Of a stretch of 64,000 nt of DNA, positions 43,246 through 52,692 are shown piece after piece. Below the pieces are notes generated by a model. It saw only the letters and a program-made list of their open reading frames with translations. It did no database searches and had not been told where the DNA came from. Within the stretch, counting starts at the first letter, position 1; the number at the start of each line of letters is the position of its first letter. Position numbers and translations under genes: made by a program. Origin of the DNA: Motiliproteus sp041586615 (lineage in GTDB: Bacteria; Pseudomonadota; Gammaproteobacteria; Pseudomonadales; Balneatricaceae); contig JBFGZS010000014.1 of assembly GCA_041586615.1 (NCBI GenBank), positions 1 through 64,000 on the forward strand, read 5' to 3'.

Positions 43246-44489
43246 ACAGGGATAATATGGTCGAAAGTAGCAACATAATCGTTGGTCTGGATATAGGCAC
43301 GTCCAAGGTGGTTGCCCTGGTTGCGGAGGTGTCTGCAGACGGAAAGACCGAAATTATCGGTATCGGCTCCCATGCATCGCGGGGGTTGAAGCGTGGGGTG
43401 GTGGTTAACATCGAGTCGACGGTGCACTCCATACAGCGGGCGGTTGAAGAAGCCGAACTGATGGCCGGCTGCAAGATACACTCGGTGACGGTGGGGATCG
43501 CCGGTAGCCATATCAGTTCGATGAATTCTCACGGTATCGTCGCGATCCGTGACCGAGAAGTAATGGAGTACGATCTGGATCGGGTCATTGATGCCGCGCG
43601 CGCGGTCGCGATCCCCGCCGATCAGAAAATCCTGCATATCCTGCCCCAGGAATATGTGATCGATAACCAGGAGGGGATTAAGGAACCTCTCGGCATGTCC
43701 GGTGTGCGCCTGGAAGCCAAAGTGCATCTGGTGACCGGCGCGGTCAATGCCGCCCAGAATATTGAAAAGTGCATACGTCGCTGCGATCTGGACGTCGACG
43801 ATATGGTCCTGGAGCAACTGGCTTCCAGCTACTCGGTCCTGACCGATGATGAAATAGAGCTGGGTGTCTGCGTGGTGGATATCGGCGGCGGCACCACCGA
43901 TATCGCCATCTTTACCGGCGGATCTATCCGGCACACGGCCGTGATACCGATTGCGGGCGATCAGGTCACGAATGATATTGCCATGGCGCTGCGTACGCCG
44001 GCACCGCATGCCGAGCAGATCAAAATCAAATACGCCTGTGCACTGGCGCAACTGGCCAGTGCCGATGAGGTGATCAAAGTGCCGAGCGTTGGCGACCGCC
44101 CGCCCCGGGACCTGAGCTGTCAGGCGTTGGCTGAAGTGGTGGAACCGCGTTATGACGAGCTGTTTAGCCTGGTGCAGGCGGAGTTACGCCGTTCAGGCTT
44201 CGAAAGTTTGGTGGCGGCCGGGATCGTATTGACCGGTGGTACCTCGAAGATGGAGGGTGCCGTCGAGCTGGCAGAAGAGATCTTTCATATGCCGGTGCGA
44301 CTGGCCAAGCCGAGTGGCGTCAAGGGCTTGTCCGACATTGTGCATAACCCGATTTATGCCACCAGTGTTGGCCTGTTGCTCTATGCACAAAAGCAGCTGC
44401 AGCTACGCCCTGCCAAAAAGGCGGCACCGTTAAGCGGTGGTTCGGGCATGCTGAAGACGATGAAGAGTTGGTTTCAGGATAATTTTTAG
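43242..44489 (+). CDS. ftsA: Cell division protein FtsA
   Basis: A 415-residue actin-like membrane tether for FtsZ. It has IIVGLDIGTSKVVALVAE (phosphate 1), the SHU-type 1C domain from HASRGLKRGVVVNIESTV, VVDIGGGTTDIAIF, IPIAGDQVTNDIAM and GIVLTGGTSKMEG. The C-terminal amphipathic membrane-targeting helix is MLKTMKSWFQDNF. It overlaps ftsQ by four bases. Confidence 0.97.
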   Translation: MNRDNMVESSNIIVGLDIGTSKVVALVAEVSADGKTEIIGIGSHASRGLKRGVVVNIESTVHSIQRAVEEAELMAGCKIHSVTVGIAGSHISSMNSHGIVAIRDREVMEYDLDRVIDAARAVAIPADQKILHILPQEYVIDNQEGIKEPLGMSGVRLEAKVHLVTGAVNAAQNIEKCIRRCDLDVDDMVLEQLASSYSVLTDDEIELGVCVVDIGGGTTDIAIFTGGSIRHTAVIPIAGDQVTNDIAMALRTPAPHAEQIKIKYACALAQLASADEVIKVPSVGDRPPRDLSCQALAEVVEPRYDELFSLVQAELRRSGFESLVAAGIVLTGGTSKMEGAVELAEEIFHMPVRLAKPSGVKGLSDIVHNPIYATSVGLLLYAQKQLQLRPAKKAAPLSGGSGMLKTMKSWFQDNF

Positions 44490-44574
44490 ACCGGGCGGAC
44501 AGGGGGCGGTATTTGGTCGCGCATTTTTGTATAACCAAGTCACGTTTTCAGGGTCGATCGTTAATATGACGTGC

Positions 44575-44644
44575 TTGTAAGCAGTTGTAAGCAGTTGTAA
44601 GCAGTTGTAAGCAGTTGTAAGTAATTGTAAGTAATTGAAAGAAT
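44575..44644. repeat. 10-bp tandem repeat between ftsA and ftsZ
   Basis: Seven head-to-tail 10-bp units: four exact TTGTAAGCAG units (44575-44614), two TTGTAAGTAA units and one TTGAAAGAAT. They lie in the 289-bp ftsA-ftsZ gap, about 135 bp upstream of the ftsZ start. The period is close to one DNA helical turn, so the units present the same face. Confidence 0.92.
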
Positions 44645-44778
44645 AGTCAAAATAGGTGGTTAACAGCATCTCGGTGGAGTGGTTTCGTCGGGATAAACAT
44701 ATAACATTGACAGGTTGGCGATACACGCGGGCCGTCAGGAATAGATATTTCTCGCGAGATACAACTGGGAGAGCGGAT

Positions 44779-45996
44779 ATGTTTGAACTCGTCGATAGTG
44801 TACCGCAAACAGCGGTAATCAAGGTGATCGGTATTGGTGGTGGTGGTGGTAATGCGGTACACCACATGCTGACCAGTGAAGTCGATGGCGTTGAGTTTAT
44901 CTGTGCCAATACCGACGCGCAGGCACTCAAGGGGTTGACGGCGCGCAGTATGTTGCAGATCGGACACCAGCTCACCAAGGGACTTGGGGCCGGTGCCAAT
45001 CCGGAAATAGGTCGTCAGGCCGCGGTGGAAGACCGTGAGCGAATCGCCGAAATGCTGCAGGGGGCCGATATGGTCTTTATTACGGCCGGCATGGGCGGTG
45101 GTACCGGAACCGGTGCCGCGCCGATTGTTGCCGAAGTCGCGCGTGAACTGGGTATTCTGACGGTTGCCGTGGTGACCAAACCGTTCCCGTTTGAAGGCAA
45201 GCGCCGTGCGAAAATCGCCGAAGAGGGCATTAAGGCACTGGCTGAAAGTGTCGATTCGCTGATCACGATCCCGAATGAAAAGCTGTTATCCGTACTGGGT
45301 AAAGGCACGACGTTGCTGGATGCCTTCAAGGAAGCCAATAATGTCCTGCAAGGCGCGGTGCAGGGTATTGCCGATCTGATTATTCGTCCCGGTATGATTA
45401 ACGTTGACTTTGCTGACGTTAAAACGGTTATGTCCGAAATGGGATTGGCGATGATGGGTACCGGTATCGCCAGCGGTGAAAACCGCGCCCGTGAAGCGGC
45501 TGAAATGGCCATTCGCTGCCCGCTGCTGGAGGATATCGACTTGCAGGGGGCCAAGGGCATACTGGTCAATATCACCGCCGGTCTGGATCTTGGCCTGGGC
45601 GAGTTTGCCGAAGTGGGTGATACGATCGAAGAGTTTGCGTCCGATAATGCCACCGTGGTTGTGGGCACGGTCATCGACCCCGAGATGAAAGATCAACTCA
45701 AGGTCACCGTTGTGGCGACCGGTTTGGGCTCCGTCGAAGCGCCCAAGATTAAAATCGTCAACGCCAATGCACCGGCGCCTGCCGTGCACGCAACCCGTAA
45801 AAAAGACGGGCGACTGGATCTTGATCAGCTGGAACTGCCTGCGATTCTACGTCGGCAGAATGAGGCGCGTTCACAGGCTGAAGCCCAAGAAAATATCGCT
45901 CACGGTGTCGAGGTTCGTAGCCGTCAACGTACCGGAACGGATAGTGATATGGAGTTTCTGGATATACCGGCATTTTTACGCCGGCAGGCGGACTGA
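44779..45996 (+). CDS. ftsZ: Cell division GTPase FtsZ
   Basis: A 405-residue tubulin homologue forming the Z-ring. GTP-binding motifs are IGIGGGGGNAVHHM and GMGGGTGTGAAPIVA, with the T7 loop NVDFADVKTVM. A variable linker leads to the C-terminal peptide DMEFLDIPAFLRRQAD that binds FtsA and ZipA. A similar LELPAILRRQ lies at about residues 351-360. The frame is open from 44656, but ATG 44779, after GGGAGAGCGG, matches the family start. Confidence 0.97.
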   Translation: MFELVDSVPQTAVIKVIGIGGGGGNAVHHMLTSEVDGVEFICANTDAQALKGLTARSMLQIGHQLTKGLGAGANPEIGRQAAVEDRERIAEMLQGADMVFITAGMGGGTGTGAAPIVAEVARELGILTVAVVTKPFPFEGKRRAKIAEEGIKALAESVDSLITIPNEKLLSVLGKGTTLLDAFKEANNVLQGAVQGIADLIIRPGMINVDFADVKTVMSEMGLAMMGTGIASGENRAREAAEMAIRCPLLEDIDLQGAKGILVNITAGLDLGLGEFAEVGDTIEEFASDNATVVVGTVIDPEMKDQLKVTVVATGLGSVEAPKIKIVNANAPAPAVHATRKKDGRLDLDQLELPAILRRQNEARSQAEAQENIAHGVEVRSRQRTGTDSDMEFLDIPAFLRRQAD

Positions 45997-46071
45997 TCTA
46001 CGCTGTCAAACGCGGCATAATTTTGCTATGCTCCGCATTTGATTTTACAGTGGCCAACATTGTCGGAAAGC

Positions 46072-46980
46072 ATGATTAAACAGCGAACGCTAAAAAACTC
46101 CATAAAGGCCACCGGTGTTGGTTTACACACCGGTGAAAAAGTCTATCTGACGCTCAAGCCCGCGCCTGTTGACAGCGGTATCGTATTTCGGCGAGTGGAT
46201 CTTGACCCGGCTGTGGAGATTCGTGCCTGGGCAGAGAATGTCGGGGATACCACGCTCTCCACGAACCTGGTGAACGGCGATGTACGCGTGGCTACAGTCG
46301 AGCACCTGCTGTCGGCGATGGCGGGCCTTGGTATCGATAACGCCTATGTTGAGCTCAGTTCCGAAGAAGTTCCGATCATGGACGGTAGTGCGGCACCTTT
46401 CGTGTTCTTGCTGCAATCTGCCGGTATCCGCGAACAGGAAAAGGCCAAGCAGTTTATTCGTATCAAGCGCAAGGTGCTGATCGAACAAAACGGCAAGTGG
46501 GCCAGCTTTGAGCCCTTCGATGGCTTCAAGGTCAGCTTTACCATCGAATTTGACCATCCGGTATTCCGTGATCGCAATAAAGAGTGTTCACTGGACTTTT
46601 CCAGTACCTCGTTTGTGAAAGAAGTAAGCCGGGCGCGGACCTTTGGTTTTATGCGCGATATCGAGCATCTGCGTGAACAGAATCTAGCCCTTGGCGGCAG
46701 CATGGATAATGCCATTGTGGTCGATGACTACCGGGTCCTGAACGAAGATGGCCTCCGCTATGACGATGAATTCGTCAAGCATAAGGTGCTGGATGCCGTG
46801 GGCGACCTGTACTTGCTGGGTAAAAGCCTGATCGGTGAGTTTAAAGGCTTTAAGTCCGGCCACTACCTGAACAATCTATTGCTGCGCGAACTGCTTAGCA
46901 ATAAGGATGCCTGGGAAGTGGTGACCTTTGAGGAGAATCTGGCCCCCATCTCCTACTTTAAGCCGGTTCTGGCCGATTAA
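46072..46980 (+). CDS. lpxC: UDP-3-O-acyl-GlcNAc deacetylase LpxC
   Basis: A 302-residue zinc deacetylase, the committed step of lipid A synthesis. It has QRTLKNSIKATGVGLHTGEKV, the zinc ligand in VATVEHLLSAMAGLGIDN, EVPIMDGSAAPFV, then HKVLDAVGDLYLLG (His/Asp ligands) and KSGHYLNNLLLREL (catalytic His). ATG 46072 is the family start. It is the last gene of the cluster before a strong terminator. Confidence 0.97.
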   Translation: MIKQRTLKNSIKATGVGLHTGEKVYLTLKPAPVDSGIVFRRVDLDPAVEIRAWAENVGDTTLSTNLVNGDVRVATVEHLLSAMAGLGIDNAYVELSSEEVPIMDGSAAPFVFLLQSAGIREQEKAKQFIRIKRKVLIEQNGKWASFEPFDGFKVSFTIEFDHPVFRDRNKECSLDFSSTSFVKEVSRARTFGFMRDIEHLREQNLALGGSMDNAIVVDDYRVLNEDGLRYDDEFVKHKVLDAVGDLYLLGKSLIGEFKGFKSGHYLNNLLLRELLSNKDAWEVVTFEENLAPISYFKPVLAD

Positions 46981-47009
46981 TTATTGTTGGCAATAGACGA
47001 TAAGAAAAG

Positions 47010-47043
47010 CCGGGTTCTTTGCAGACCCGGTTTTTTTTTTTTT
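47010..47043 (+). terminator. Terminator of the dcw-lpxC cluster
   Basis: A CCGGGT/ACCCGG stem (47010-47015 with 47025-47030) is followed by an uninterrupted run of about 13 T residues, 30 bp after lpxC. The remaining 350 bp to secA hold no recognised gene. No SecM-like arrest peptide is seen. Confidence 0.88.
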
Positions 47044-47396
47044 AACGCGCGATAAAAATGGGCGCGAAGTGTCTTCTTGTGTCACGCGCAGGCTTTTTGA
47101 GCGCTGATTTATGCTGCGTTGACGTCGCCGTGTCTAAGACTGCTGTTGACTAAAACGGTTAGCATGCCCGTGTTGAAGCAGAACGCGGAATGCGCACTTG
47201 CGTTCTTGTAGGCCTGTCGGCAAGTAAATAAGACGCTTTTTTTGTGATAAGGCTTTAACTTTGGTTAAATCCCCCCCATTAAGTTACGTTTGCGGCCGGT
47301 GTCATCCTTCTACAATCGCGTCAAGTCAGGGTAGAATGCCTGCATTTATTCAAAATGCCGGACCGCGGGGTCTGGCCAGAGATAAGTCACAAAAAT

Positions 47397-50138
47397 ATGA
47401 TAGCGCCTCTTTTTAAGAAGATTTTTGGAAGCAAGAACGATCGTGAACTGAAACGTATGGGCAAGATCGTTAAGGTCATTAACGGTTTTGAAGAGGCGCT
47501 TGCTGCCCTGACCGACGACGCCCTGCGTGAAAAAACCGGCGAATTTCGTGCGCGCTACCAGAAGGGGGATACGCTGGACCAGCTGTTGCCCGAGGCATTC
47601 GCGGTCTGTCGCGAAATGTCCAAGCGGGTGCTGGAAATGCGCCACTTCGATGTGCAGATGATCGGTGGTATTACACTCCATGAAGGTCGTATCGCCGAGA
47701 TGCGTACCGGTGAAGGTAAGACGCTGGTAGCAACCCTGGCGGTTTATCTGAATGCGATTGCCGGGGATGGCGTACATGTTGTCACCGTCAACGACTATCT
47801 GGCCCGCCGTGACGCCGAATGGATGGCGCGCCTCTATAACGCCTTAGGCATGACCGTGGGTGTTATCTATTCCGGCCAGGAGCACGATGAGAAGCAGGCG
47901 GCCTATCGCTGCGATATTACCTACGGCACCAACAACGAATACGGTTTCGATTATCTGCGCGATAACATGGCCTTCAGCACCGAAGATAAGGTGCAGCGCT
48001 TGCTGACCTATGCGGTCGTGGATGAGGTCGACTCTATTTTGATCGATGAGGCCCGGACCCCGCTGATTATTTCCGGCCCCGCCGAGGACAGCTCCGAGCT
48101 GTATCGTCAGATCAACCTGCTGGTACCGAAGCTGGTCAAGCAGGATATCATTCCCGAGAAGGATGAGGAGATCCCTGAAGACCAGGTGGGTCACTACACG
48201 GTCGATGAAAAGCAGCGTCAGGTGGAGCTCACGGAAAGCGGGCATCAATTTGTCGAAGAGCTGCTGTCGGGCATCGGTTTGCTGGACGCCGACGAGAGCC
48301 TGTACGCGCCGAAGAATCTTAACCTGCTGCACCATATCCATTCAGGCCTGCGTGCGCATGTCTTGTACCAGCGCGATGTTGATTACATCGTGCAGGGCGA
48401 CCAGATCGTGATCGTCGATGAGCACACCGGTCGTACCATGGCAGGCCGTCGCTGGTCCGAAGGCCTGCATCAGGCGATCGAAGCCAAAGAAGGCGTGGCA
48501 ATTCAAAATGAAAGCCAGACGCTGGCTTCTACCACCTTCCAGAACTATTTCCGTCTGTACGGCAAGCTGGCCGGTATGACCGGAACCGCCGATACCGAAG
48601 CATTCGAATTACGCCAGATCTACGGTCTGGATGTGGTGGTTATTCCGACCAACCGTCCGGTTCAGCGCACCGATTACAATGACCTGGTGTTTTTGTCCAT
48701 GGAGGAGAAGTTCGAGGCGATCGTCAAAGAAGTTCGCGAATGCCAAGAGCGCAAGCAGCCGGTTCTGGTGGGTACGGCGTCCATCGATATGTCGGAAGTG
48801 ATTTCTCGCTTGCTGGACAAAGCCAAGATCCAGCACGATGTCCTCAACGCCAAGCAGCATGATCGGGAAGCCTTGATTATCGCCAATGCCGGTTGTCCCG
48901 GTGCGGTAACGATTGCGACCAATATGGCCGGTCGCGGAACCGATATCGTGCTGGGTGGCAACTGGGAATCCGAAATAGCCCGCATGGATTCACCGTCGCA
49001 GGCGCAGGTCGACAAGATTCGCAGCGACTGGGCGGTGCAGCATGAGATCGTATTGAAGGCAGGTGGCCTGCATATCGTCGGTACCGAGCGGCATGAATCG
49101 CGTCGGATCGATAATCAGCTGCGCGGACGTGCCGGCCGTCAGGGTGATCCGGGCTCTTCGCGCTTCTTCCTGTCGCTGGAAGATAACCTGATGCGGATCT
49201 TTGCGTCCGAACGGGTGAAAAACTTTATGCAGGCGCTGGGGATGGAGAACGGTGAAGCGATCGAGCACAAGATGGTGTCCAATGCCATCGAGAAGGCGCA
49301 GCGCAAGGTGGAAGGCCGCAACTACGATATCCGTAAGCAGTTGCTCGAATACGATGATGTGGCCAACGATCAGCGCCGCGCCATCTATGACCAGCGCAAC
49401 GAGCTGATGGCATCCACCGATGTGTCCGATACCATCGATGCGATCCGTACCGAGGTCGTCAATGATGTGATCAGCGCCTCCATTGCCCCGCAAAGCTTGG
49501 TTGAACAATGGGATGTGCCAGGTCTGGAGGCTCAGATTGCCGCTGATCTGAATCTGCAGTTGCCGATTCAGCAATGGTTGGACGAGGATCACCAGCTGCA
49601 CGAGGAGCCGCTGCGCGAACGTATTCAGCAAGCCGTGATCGAGGCGTATCAGGAGAAGGAAACCGTCGTCGGTGCTGACTCCATGCGTTTGTTCGAGAAG
49701 CAGGTGATGCTGCAGGTGTTGGATAACCTCTGGAAAGAGCACCTGGCGACCATGGACCACCTGCGCCAGGGAATTCATCTGCGCGGTTATGCCCAGAAGA
49801 ACCCCAAGCAGGAGTACAAGCGCGAGTCCTTCGAGCTGTTCCAGGAGCTGCTGGTTAATATCAAGCAGGAAGTGGTGCGCATCATCAGCCATGTGCAGGT
49901 GCGGGCGCCGGAAGAGATCGAAGCCCTGGAGCAGCAGCGCCGCGAAGCAATGGAGCGCCAGCAGATGCAGTTTGAGCATCAGGATAGCGGTTCCATAACG
50001 GCGGAAGAGAACGGGGAGGCCAGCGCTGAACCCGAGCACGCGCCGTTTGTCCGCGAGCAGCCCAAGGTAGGCCGCAATGAACCCTGTCCTTGCGGATCGG
50101 GTAAGAAATACAAGCAGTGTCACGGTCGGATCGCCTAA
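47397..50138 (+). CDS. secA: Preprotein translocase ATPase SecA
   Basis: A 913-residue motor of the Sec pathway. It has RHFDVQMIGGITLHEGRIAEM, Walker A in MRTGEGKTLVATLAV, VVDEVDSILIDEARTPLII (DEAD-like), the peptide cross-linking domain, helicase motifs TNMAGRGTDIVLGGN and RRIDNQLRGRAGRQGDPGSS, and a C-terminal zinc-binding tail CPCGSGKKYKQCHG (Cys-x-Cys-x8-Cys-His). ATG 47397 fits the SecA start; the frame opens at 47355. It is read from its own upstream region. Confidence 0.97.
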   Translation: MIAPLFKKIFGSKNDRELKRMGKIVKVINGFEEALAALTDDALREKTGEFRARYQKGDTLDQLLPEAFAVCREMSKRVLEMRHFDVQMIGGITLHEGRIAEMRTGEGKTLVATLAVYLNAIAGDGVHVVTVNDYLARRDAEWMARLYNALGMTVGVIYSGQEHDEKQAAYRCDITYGTNNEYGFDYLRDNMAFSTEDKVQRLLTYAVVDEVDSILIDEARTPLIISGPAEDSSELYRQINLLVPKLVKQDIIPEKDEEIPEDQVGHYTVDEKQRQVELTESGHQFVEELLSGIGLLDADESLYAPKNLNLLHHIHSGLRAHVLYQRDVDYIVQGDQIVIVDEHTGRTMAGRRWSEGLHQAIEAKEGVAIQNESQTLASTTFQNYFRLYGKLAGMTGTADTEAFELRQIYGLDVVVIPTNRPVQRTDYNDLVFLSMEEKFEAIVKEVRECQERKQPVLVGTASIDMSEVISRLLDKAKIQHDVLNAKQHDREALIIANAGCPGAVTIATNMAGRGTDIVLGGNWESEIARMDSPSQAQVDKIRSDWAVQHEIVLKAGGLHIVGTERHESRRIDNQLRGRAGRQGDPGSSRFFLSLEDNLMRIFASERVKNFMQALGMENGEAIEHKMVSNAIEKAQRKVEGRNYDIRKQLLEYDDVANDQRRAIYDQRNELMASTDVSDTIDAIRTEVVNDVISASIAPQSLVEQWDVPGLEAQIAADLNLQLPIQQWLDEDHQLHEEPLRERIQQAVIEAYQEKETVVGADSMRLFEKQVMLQVLDNLWKEHLATMDHLRQGIHLRGYAQKNPKQEYKRESFELFQELLVNIKQEVVRIISHVQVRAPEEIEALEQQRREAMERQQMQFEHQDSGSITAEENGEASAEPEHAPFVREQPKVGRNEPCPCGSGKKYKQCHGRIA

Positions 50139-50195
50139 TCACATTTTAATTATCAGGATCGCGGCGAAGTCTGTGATCTGCAAAGGAGCATAAAC

Positions 50196-51413
50196 ATGGC
50201 TGTAGGTCCTGCTACATTACCCGCTGAATTTCTTCCTGTACCGGGATTTCGCCTGGGTGTGACCTGTGCCGGCATTAAGCAGCCGGGTCGACGGGATCTG
50301 GTCGTCATGGAGCTGGCAGAAGGCAGTACCACGGCGGGTGTGTTTACCCTGAATCAGTTTTGTGCGGCGCCGGTGCGTATCGCCAAGGCGAATTTGCAGC
50401 AAGCCCCAGCCCGCTATTGGCTGGTGAATACCGGTAATGCCAACGCCGGCACCGGCGCCGAGGGGTTGGCCGATGCGCAGCAGTGTTGCGAGAACCTAGG
50501 CGCGTTGGGCGGGGTTGCGCCAGGCGCGGTCTTACCCTTTTCTACCGGCGTGATTGGCGAAAAATTACCGGTTGAGAAGATCCTTGCCGGGATACCGGCT
50601 GCGCTGGCTGCGCTGGATGAAAACAACTGGGAAGCGGCGGCGAACGGCATCATGACCACCGATACCCGCCCTAAAGGTGCTTCGCGCTCGGTGGTGTATC
50701 AGGGGCAGCGCATCAGTATCAGTGGTATCTCCAAAGGTGCGGGCATGATTATGCCCAATATGGCCACCATGCTGGCGTTCGTTGCCACCGATGCACAGAT
50801 TGCCGCGACCGACCTGCAGGCGCTGTTGTCACACGCCGCCGAGAAGAGTTTTAACCGGATCACCATCGACGGCGATACCTCGACCAATGATAGCTGCATG
50901 CTGGCGGCTACTGGCGCCTCGGGTGTCGCCGTCGCACCCGGTAACCCTGTTTGGGCGCTGTTCGCCGAGGCGCTGCAGTCGTTGCTGCTGGAGTTGTCTC
51001 ACGCGATCGTCCGCGACGGCGAGGGGGCCACCAAGTTTGTTACTGTCGCCATCGAACAAGCGGCCAGCAAGGAAGAGGCGCTGGCCGCCGCTTACACCAT
51101 TGCCCATTCACCGCTGATCAAGACGGCCCTGTTTGCCAGTGATCCGAACTGGGGGCGTATCCTCGCGGCGCTGGGACGGGCGGGTATTCAGCATCTGGAT
51201 GTCGATGCCTTGCAGATCTATCTGGACGATATCTGTATCGTCGATCAGGGCGGTCGTGCGGCAGGTTATACCGAAGCGCAGGGTCAGGCGGTCATGAACC
51301 GCGAGGAGATCACCATCCGCGTGGTCTTGAACCGTGGCGCGGTGAGCGAGCAGGTCTGGACCACCGATCTGTCCCTCGATTACGTCAGTATCAACGCCGA
51401 TTACCGCAGCTGA
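50196..51413 (+). CDS. argJ: Bifunctional ornithine acetyltransferase / N-acetylglutamate synthase ArgJ
   Basis: A 405-residue self-cleaving Ntn-fold enzyme of arginine synthesis that recycles the acetyl group. It has GFRLGVTCAGIKQPGRRDL, VNTGNANAGTGAEGL, PFSTGVIGEKLPVEKI and the cleavage site region ISKGAGMIMPNMATMLAF, with cleavage between Ala and the nucleophile Thr. SFNRITIDGDTSTNDS follows, and the C terminus is DYVSINADYRS. A strong AAAGGAG ribosome site precedes the ATG. secA-argJ adjacency is typical of this lineage. Confidence 0.96.
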   Translation: MAVGPATLPAEFLPVPGFRLGVTCAGIKQPGRRDLVVMELAEGSTTAGVFTLNQFCAAPVRIAKANLQQAPARYWLVNTGNANAGTGAEGLADAQQCCENLGALGGVAPGAVLPFSTGVIGEKLPVEKILAGIPAALAALDENNWEAAANGIMTTDTRPKGASRSVVYQGQRISISGISKGAGMIMPNMATMLAFVATDAQIAATDLQALLSHAAEKSFNRITIDGDTSTNDSCMLAATGASGVAVAPGNPVWALFAEALQSLLLELSHAIVRDGEGATKFVTVAIEQAASKEEALAAAYTIAHSPLIKTALFASDPNWGRILAALGRAGIQHLDVDALQIYLDDICIVDQGGRAAGYTEAQGQAVMNREEITIRVVLNRGAVSEQVWTTDLSLDYVSINADYRS

Positions 51414-51428
51414 TGGCTGTTTCGCCCC

Positions 51429-52430
51429 GTGTCTGAGCTGTCTGCTTCGGCAACAAGCGTACCCGCGTCAGGGCTATCGAAGCCACTGGCTCAGGTGCAT
51501 GTCGCCGCCGCCGCCATCGTCGGCCGCGACGGTTGCATCCTTATCGCGCGCCGCCCCGAACACCTGCATCAGGGCGGCTTGTGGGAGTTTCCCGGCGGTA
51601 AAGTCGAAGCGGGAGAGACCAGCGCTCAGGCGCTCAGTCGCGAGCTTCACGAAGAGCTGGGGATTCGACCAACCGCCTCGACGCCGCTGATCCGCATTCC
51701 TTTCGATTATCCGGATAAACGCGTGGTCCTGGATGTGTGGCGGGTCAGCGCCTATGACGGCGAACCGCGCGGGCGCGAAGGCCAGCCCCTGCGCTGGGTG
51801 CCTCTGGATCAGCTCGATGACTTGCCGTTTCCCGCGGCGAATCGACGCATCATTACCGCGTTGCAGCTGCCTGACGCCTATATGATCACCGGTGATTTTC
51901 ACCGACAGGACGACTTTATTGCCCGCTTGCGGCAGGCGCTGCAGGCGGGCGTGAAGCTGGTACAGTTACGCGCCAAGTCGCTGCCCCCGGACGAATTTAT
52001 CGCCTTGGCGAAAGCCGCATCGACGCACTGCCGTCAGGCCGGTGCGAAGCTGGTACTCAATGGATCGCCACGCAGCCTGCCCGCGGCAATTGCCGACGGC
52101 ATCCACCTCGATAGCCGTACCTTAATGGCCAGCAACGACGAGCAACTGTTGCCCTGGCGAACAGGCCTGATCGGTGCATCCTGCCACTCCCCACAAGAGC
52201 TAGCCGCCGCTACCCGCCTGGACTTGGACTACGTGTCCTTGTCACCGGTCTGCCACACCCAAACCCATCCGGATACCGCGGCAATCGGCTGGGAGGTTTT
52301 TCGCGACTGGACCCAAGATACCCCGCTACCGGTGTATGCCTTAGGCGGAATGACAGCGGAGCAGCGGAGCGTCGCCATCCAGCATGGCGGGCAAGGCATC
52401 GCCACCATCCGCGGCTATTGGCCGGAATAA
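51429..52430 (+). CDS. Nudix hydrolase - thiamine phosphate synthase-like fusion
   Basis: A 333-residue two-domain protein. The N-terminal MutT-type domain (about 20-150) has the Nudix box GGKVEAGETSAQALSREL then HEELGI, as in 8-oxo-dGTP hydrolases. The C-terminal half (about 160-333) is ThiE/TenI-like (VKLVQLRAKSLP, GIHLDSRTL, GASCHSPQEL, DYVSLSPVCHTQTHP, PVYALGGM). The same fusion occurs next to argJ in pseudomonads. Start GTG 51429 lies 15 bp after argJ. The C-terminal activity is unproven, as such domains are often annotated only as Nudix-linked. Confidence 0.9.
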   Translation: MSELSASATSVPASGLSKPLAQVHVAAAAIVGRDGCILIARRPEHLHQGGLWEFPGGKVEAGETSAQALSRELHEELGIRPTASTPLIRIPFDYPDKRVVLDVWRVSAYDGEPRGREGQPLRWVPLDQLDDLPFPAANRRIITALQLPDAYMITGDFHRQDDFIARLRQALQAGVKLVQLRAKSLPPDEFIALAKAASTHCRQAGAKLVLNGSPRSLPAAIADGIHLDSRTLMASNDEQLLPWRTGLIGASCHSPQELAAATRLDLDYVSLSPVCHTQTHPDTAAIGWEVFRDWTQDTPLPVYALGGMTAEQRSVAIQHGGQGIATIRGYWPE

Positions 52431-52434
52431 TTAT

Positions 52435-52566
52435 GGCTACAGGCTACAGGCTACAGGCTACAGGCTACAGGCTACAGGCTACAGGCTACATACAGGCTAC
52501 AGCTACAGGCTACAGCTACAGGCTACAGGCTACAGGCTACAGGCTACAGGCTTCAGGCTTCAGGCT
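52435..52566. repeat. Heptanucleotide tandem repeat array (GGCTACA)
   Basis: About 18 mostly head-to-tail GGCTACA units, with two places where units lose bases, decay at the right end into GGCTTCA units. The array starts five bases after the Nudix-ThiE stop. Downstream, at about 52602-52623, GCCTGAAGCCTGCCGCTTGAAGC is an inverted echo of the GGCTTCA units. The same heptamer array is found at 61241. A 52384-52653 open frame through it is a product of the repeat, not a gene. Confidence 0.95.
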
Positions 52567-52692
52567 GTACTCAGGATAACCAACGTCACCGTCTGCTTGC
52601 CGCCTGAAGCCTGCCGCTTGAAGCTTTTCGTTTTCTTGCCGTTTAGCGCCTAGCAAGCCTTGTAGAGGCGTCCTAGTCCCTAGCTCCTTGGT

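Noticed and set aside
43170..44051. 293-codon minus-strand frame opposite ftsA
   Set aside because: It is entirely antisense to ftsA and the end of ftsQ, and composition is the only reason it is open.
44707..44748. Promoter for ftsZ starting at TTGACA
   Set aside because: A perfect -35-like TTGACA is present, but no -10 element lies at 16-18 bp, so no promoter was called.
47044..47396. SecM-like arrest peptide upstream of secA
   Set aside because: No open frame with a signal peptide and an arrest-like C terminus was found in this gap.
48990..50123. 377-codon minus-strand frame opposite secA
   Set aside because: It is a long shadow frame caused by codon bias of secA, with no family, no ribosome site and full overlap with a certain gene.
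52435..52566. Possible CRISPR array
   Set aside because: The units are 7 bp head-to-tail with no spacers, and no cas genes are present.
52384..52653. Open frame encoding repeated ATGYRLQ units
   Set aside because: The repetitive protein is simply the heptanucleotide array read through, and the frame overlaps the end of the Nudix-ThiE gene.
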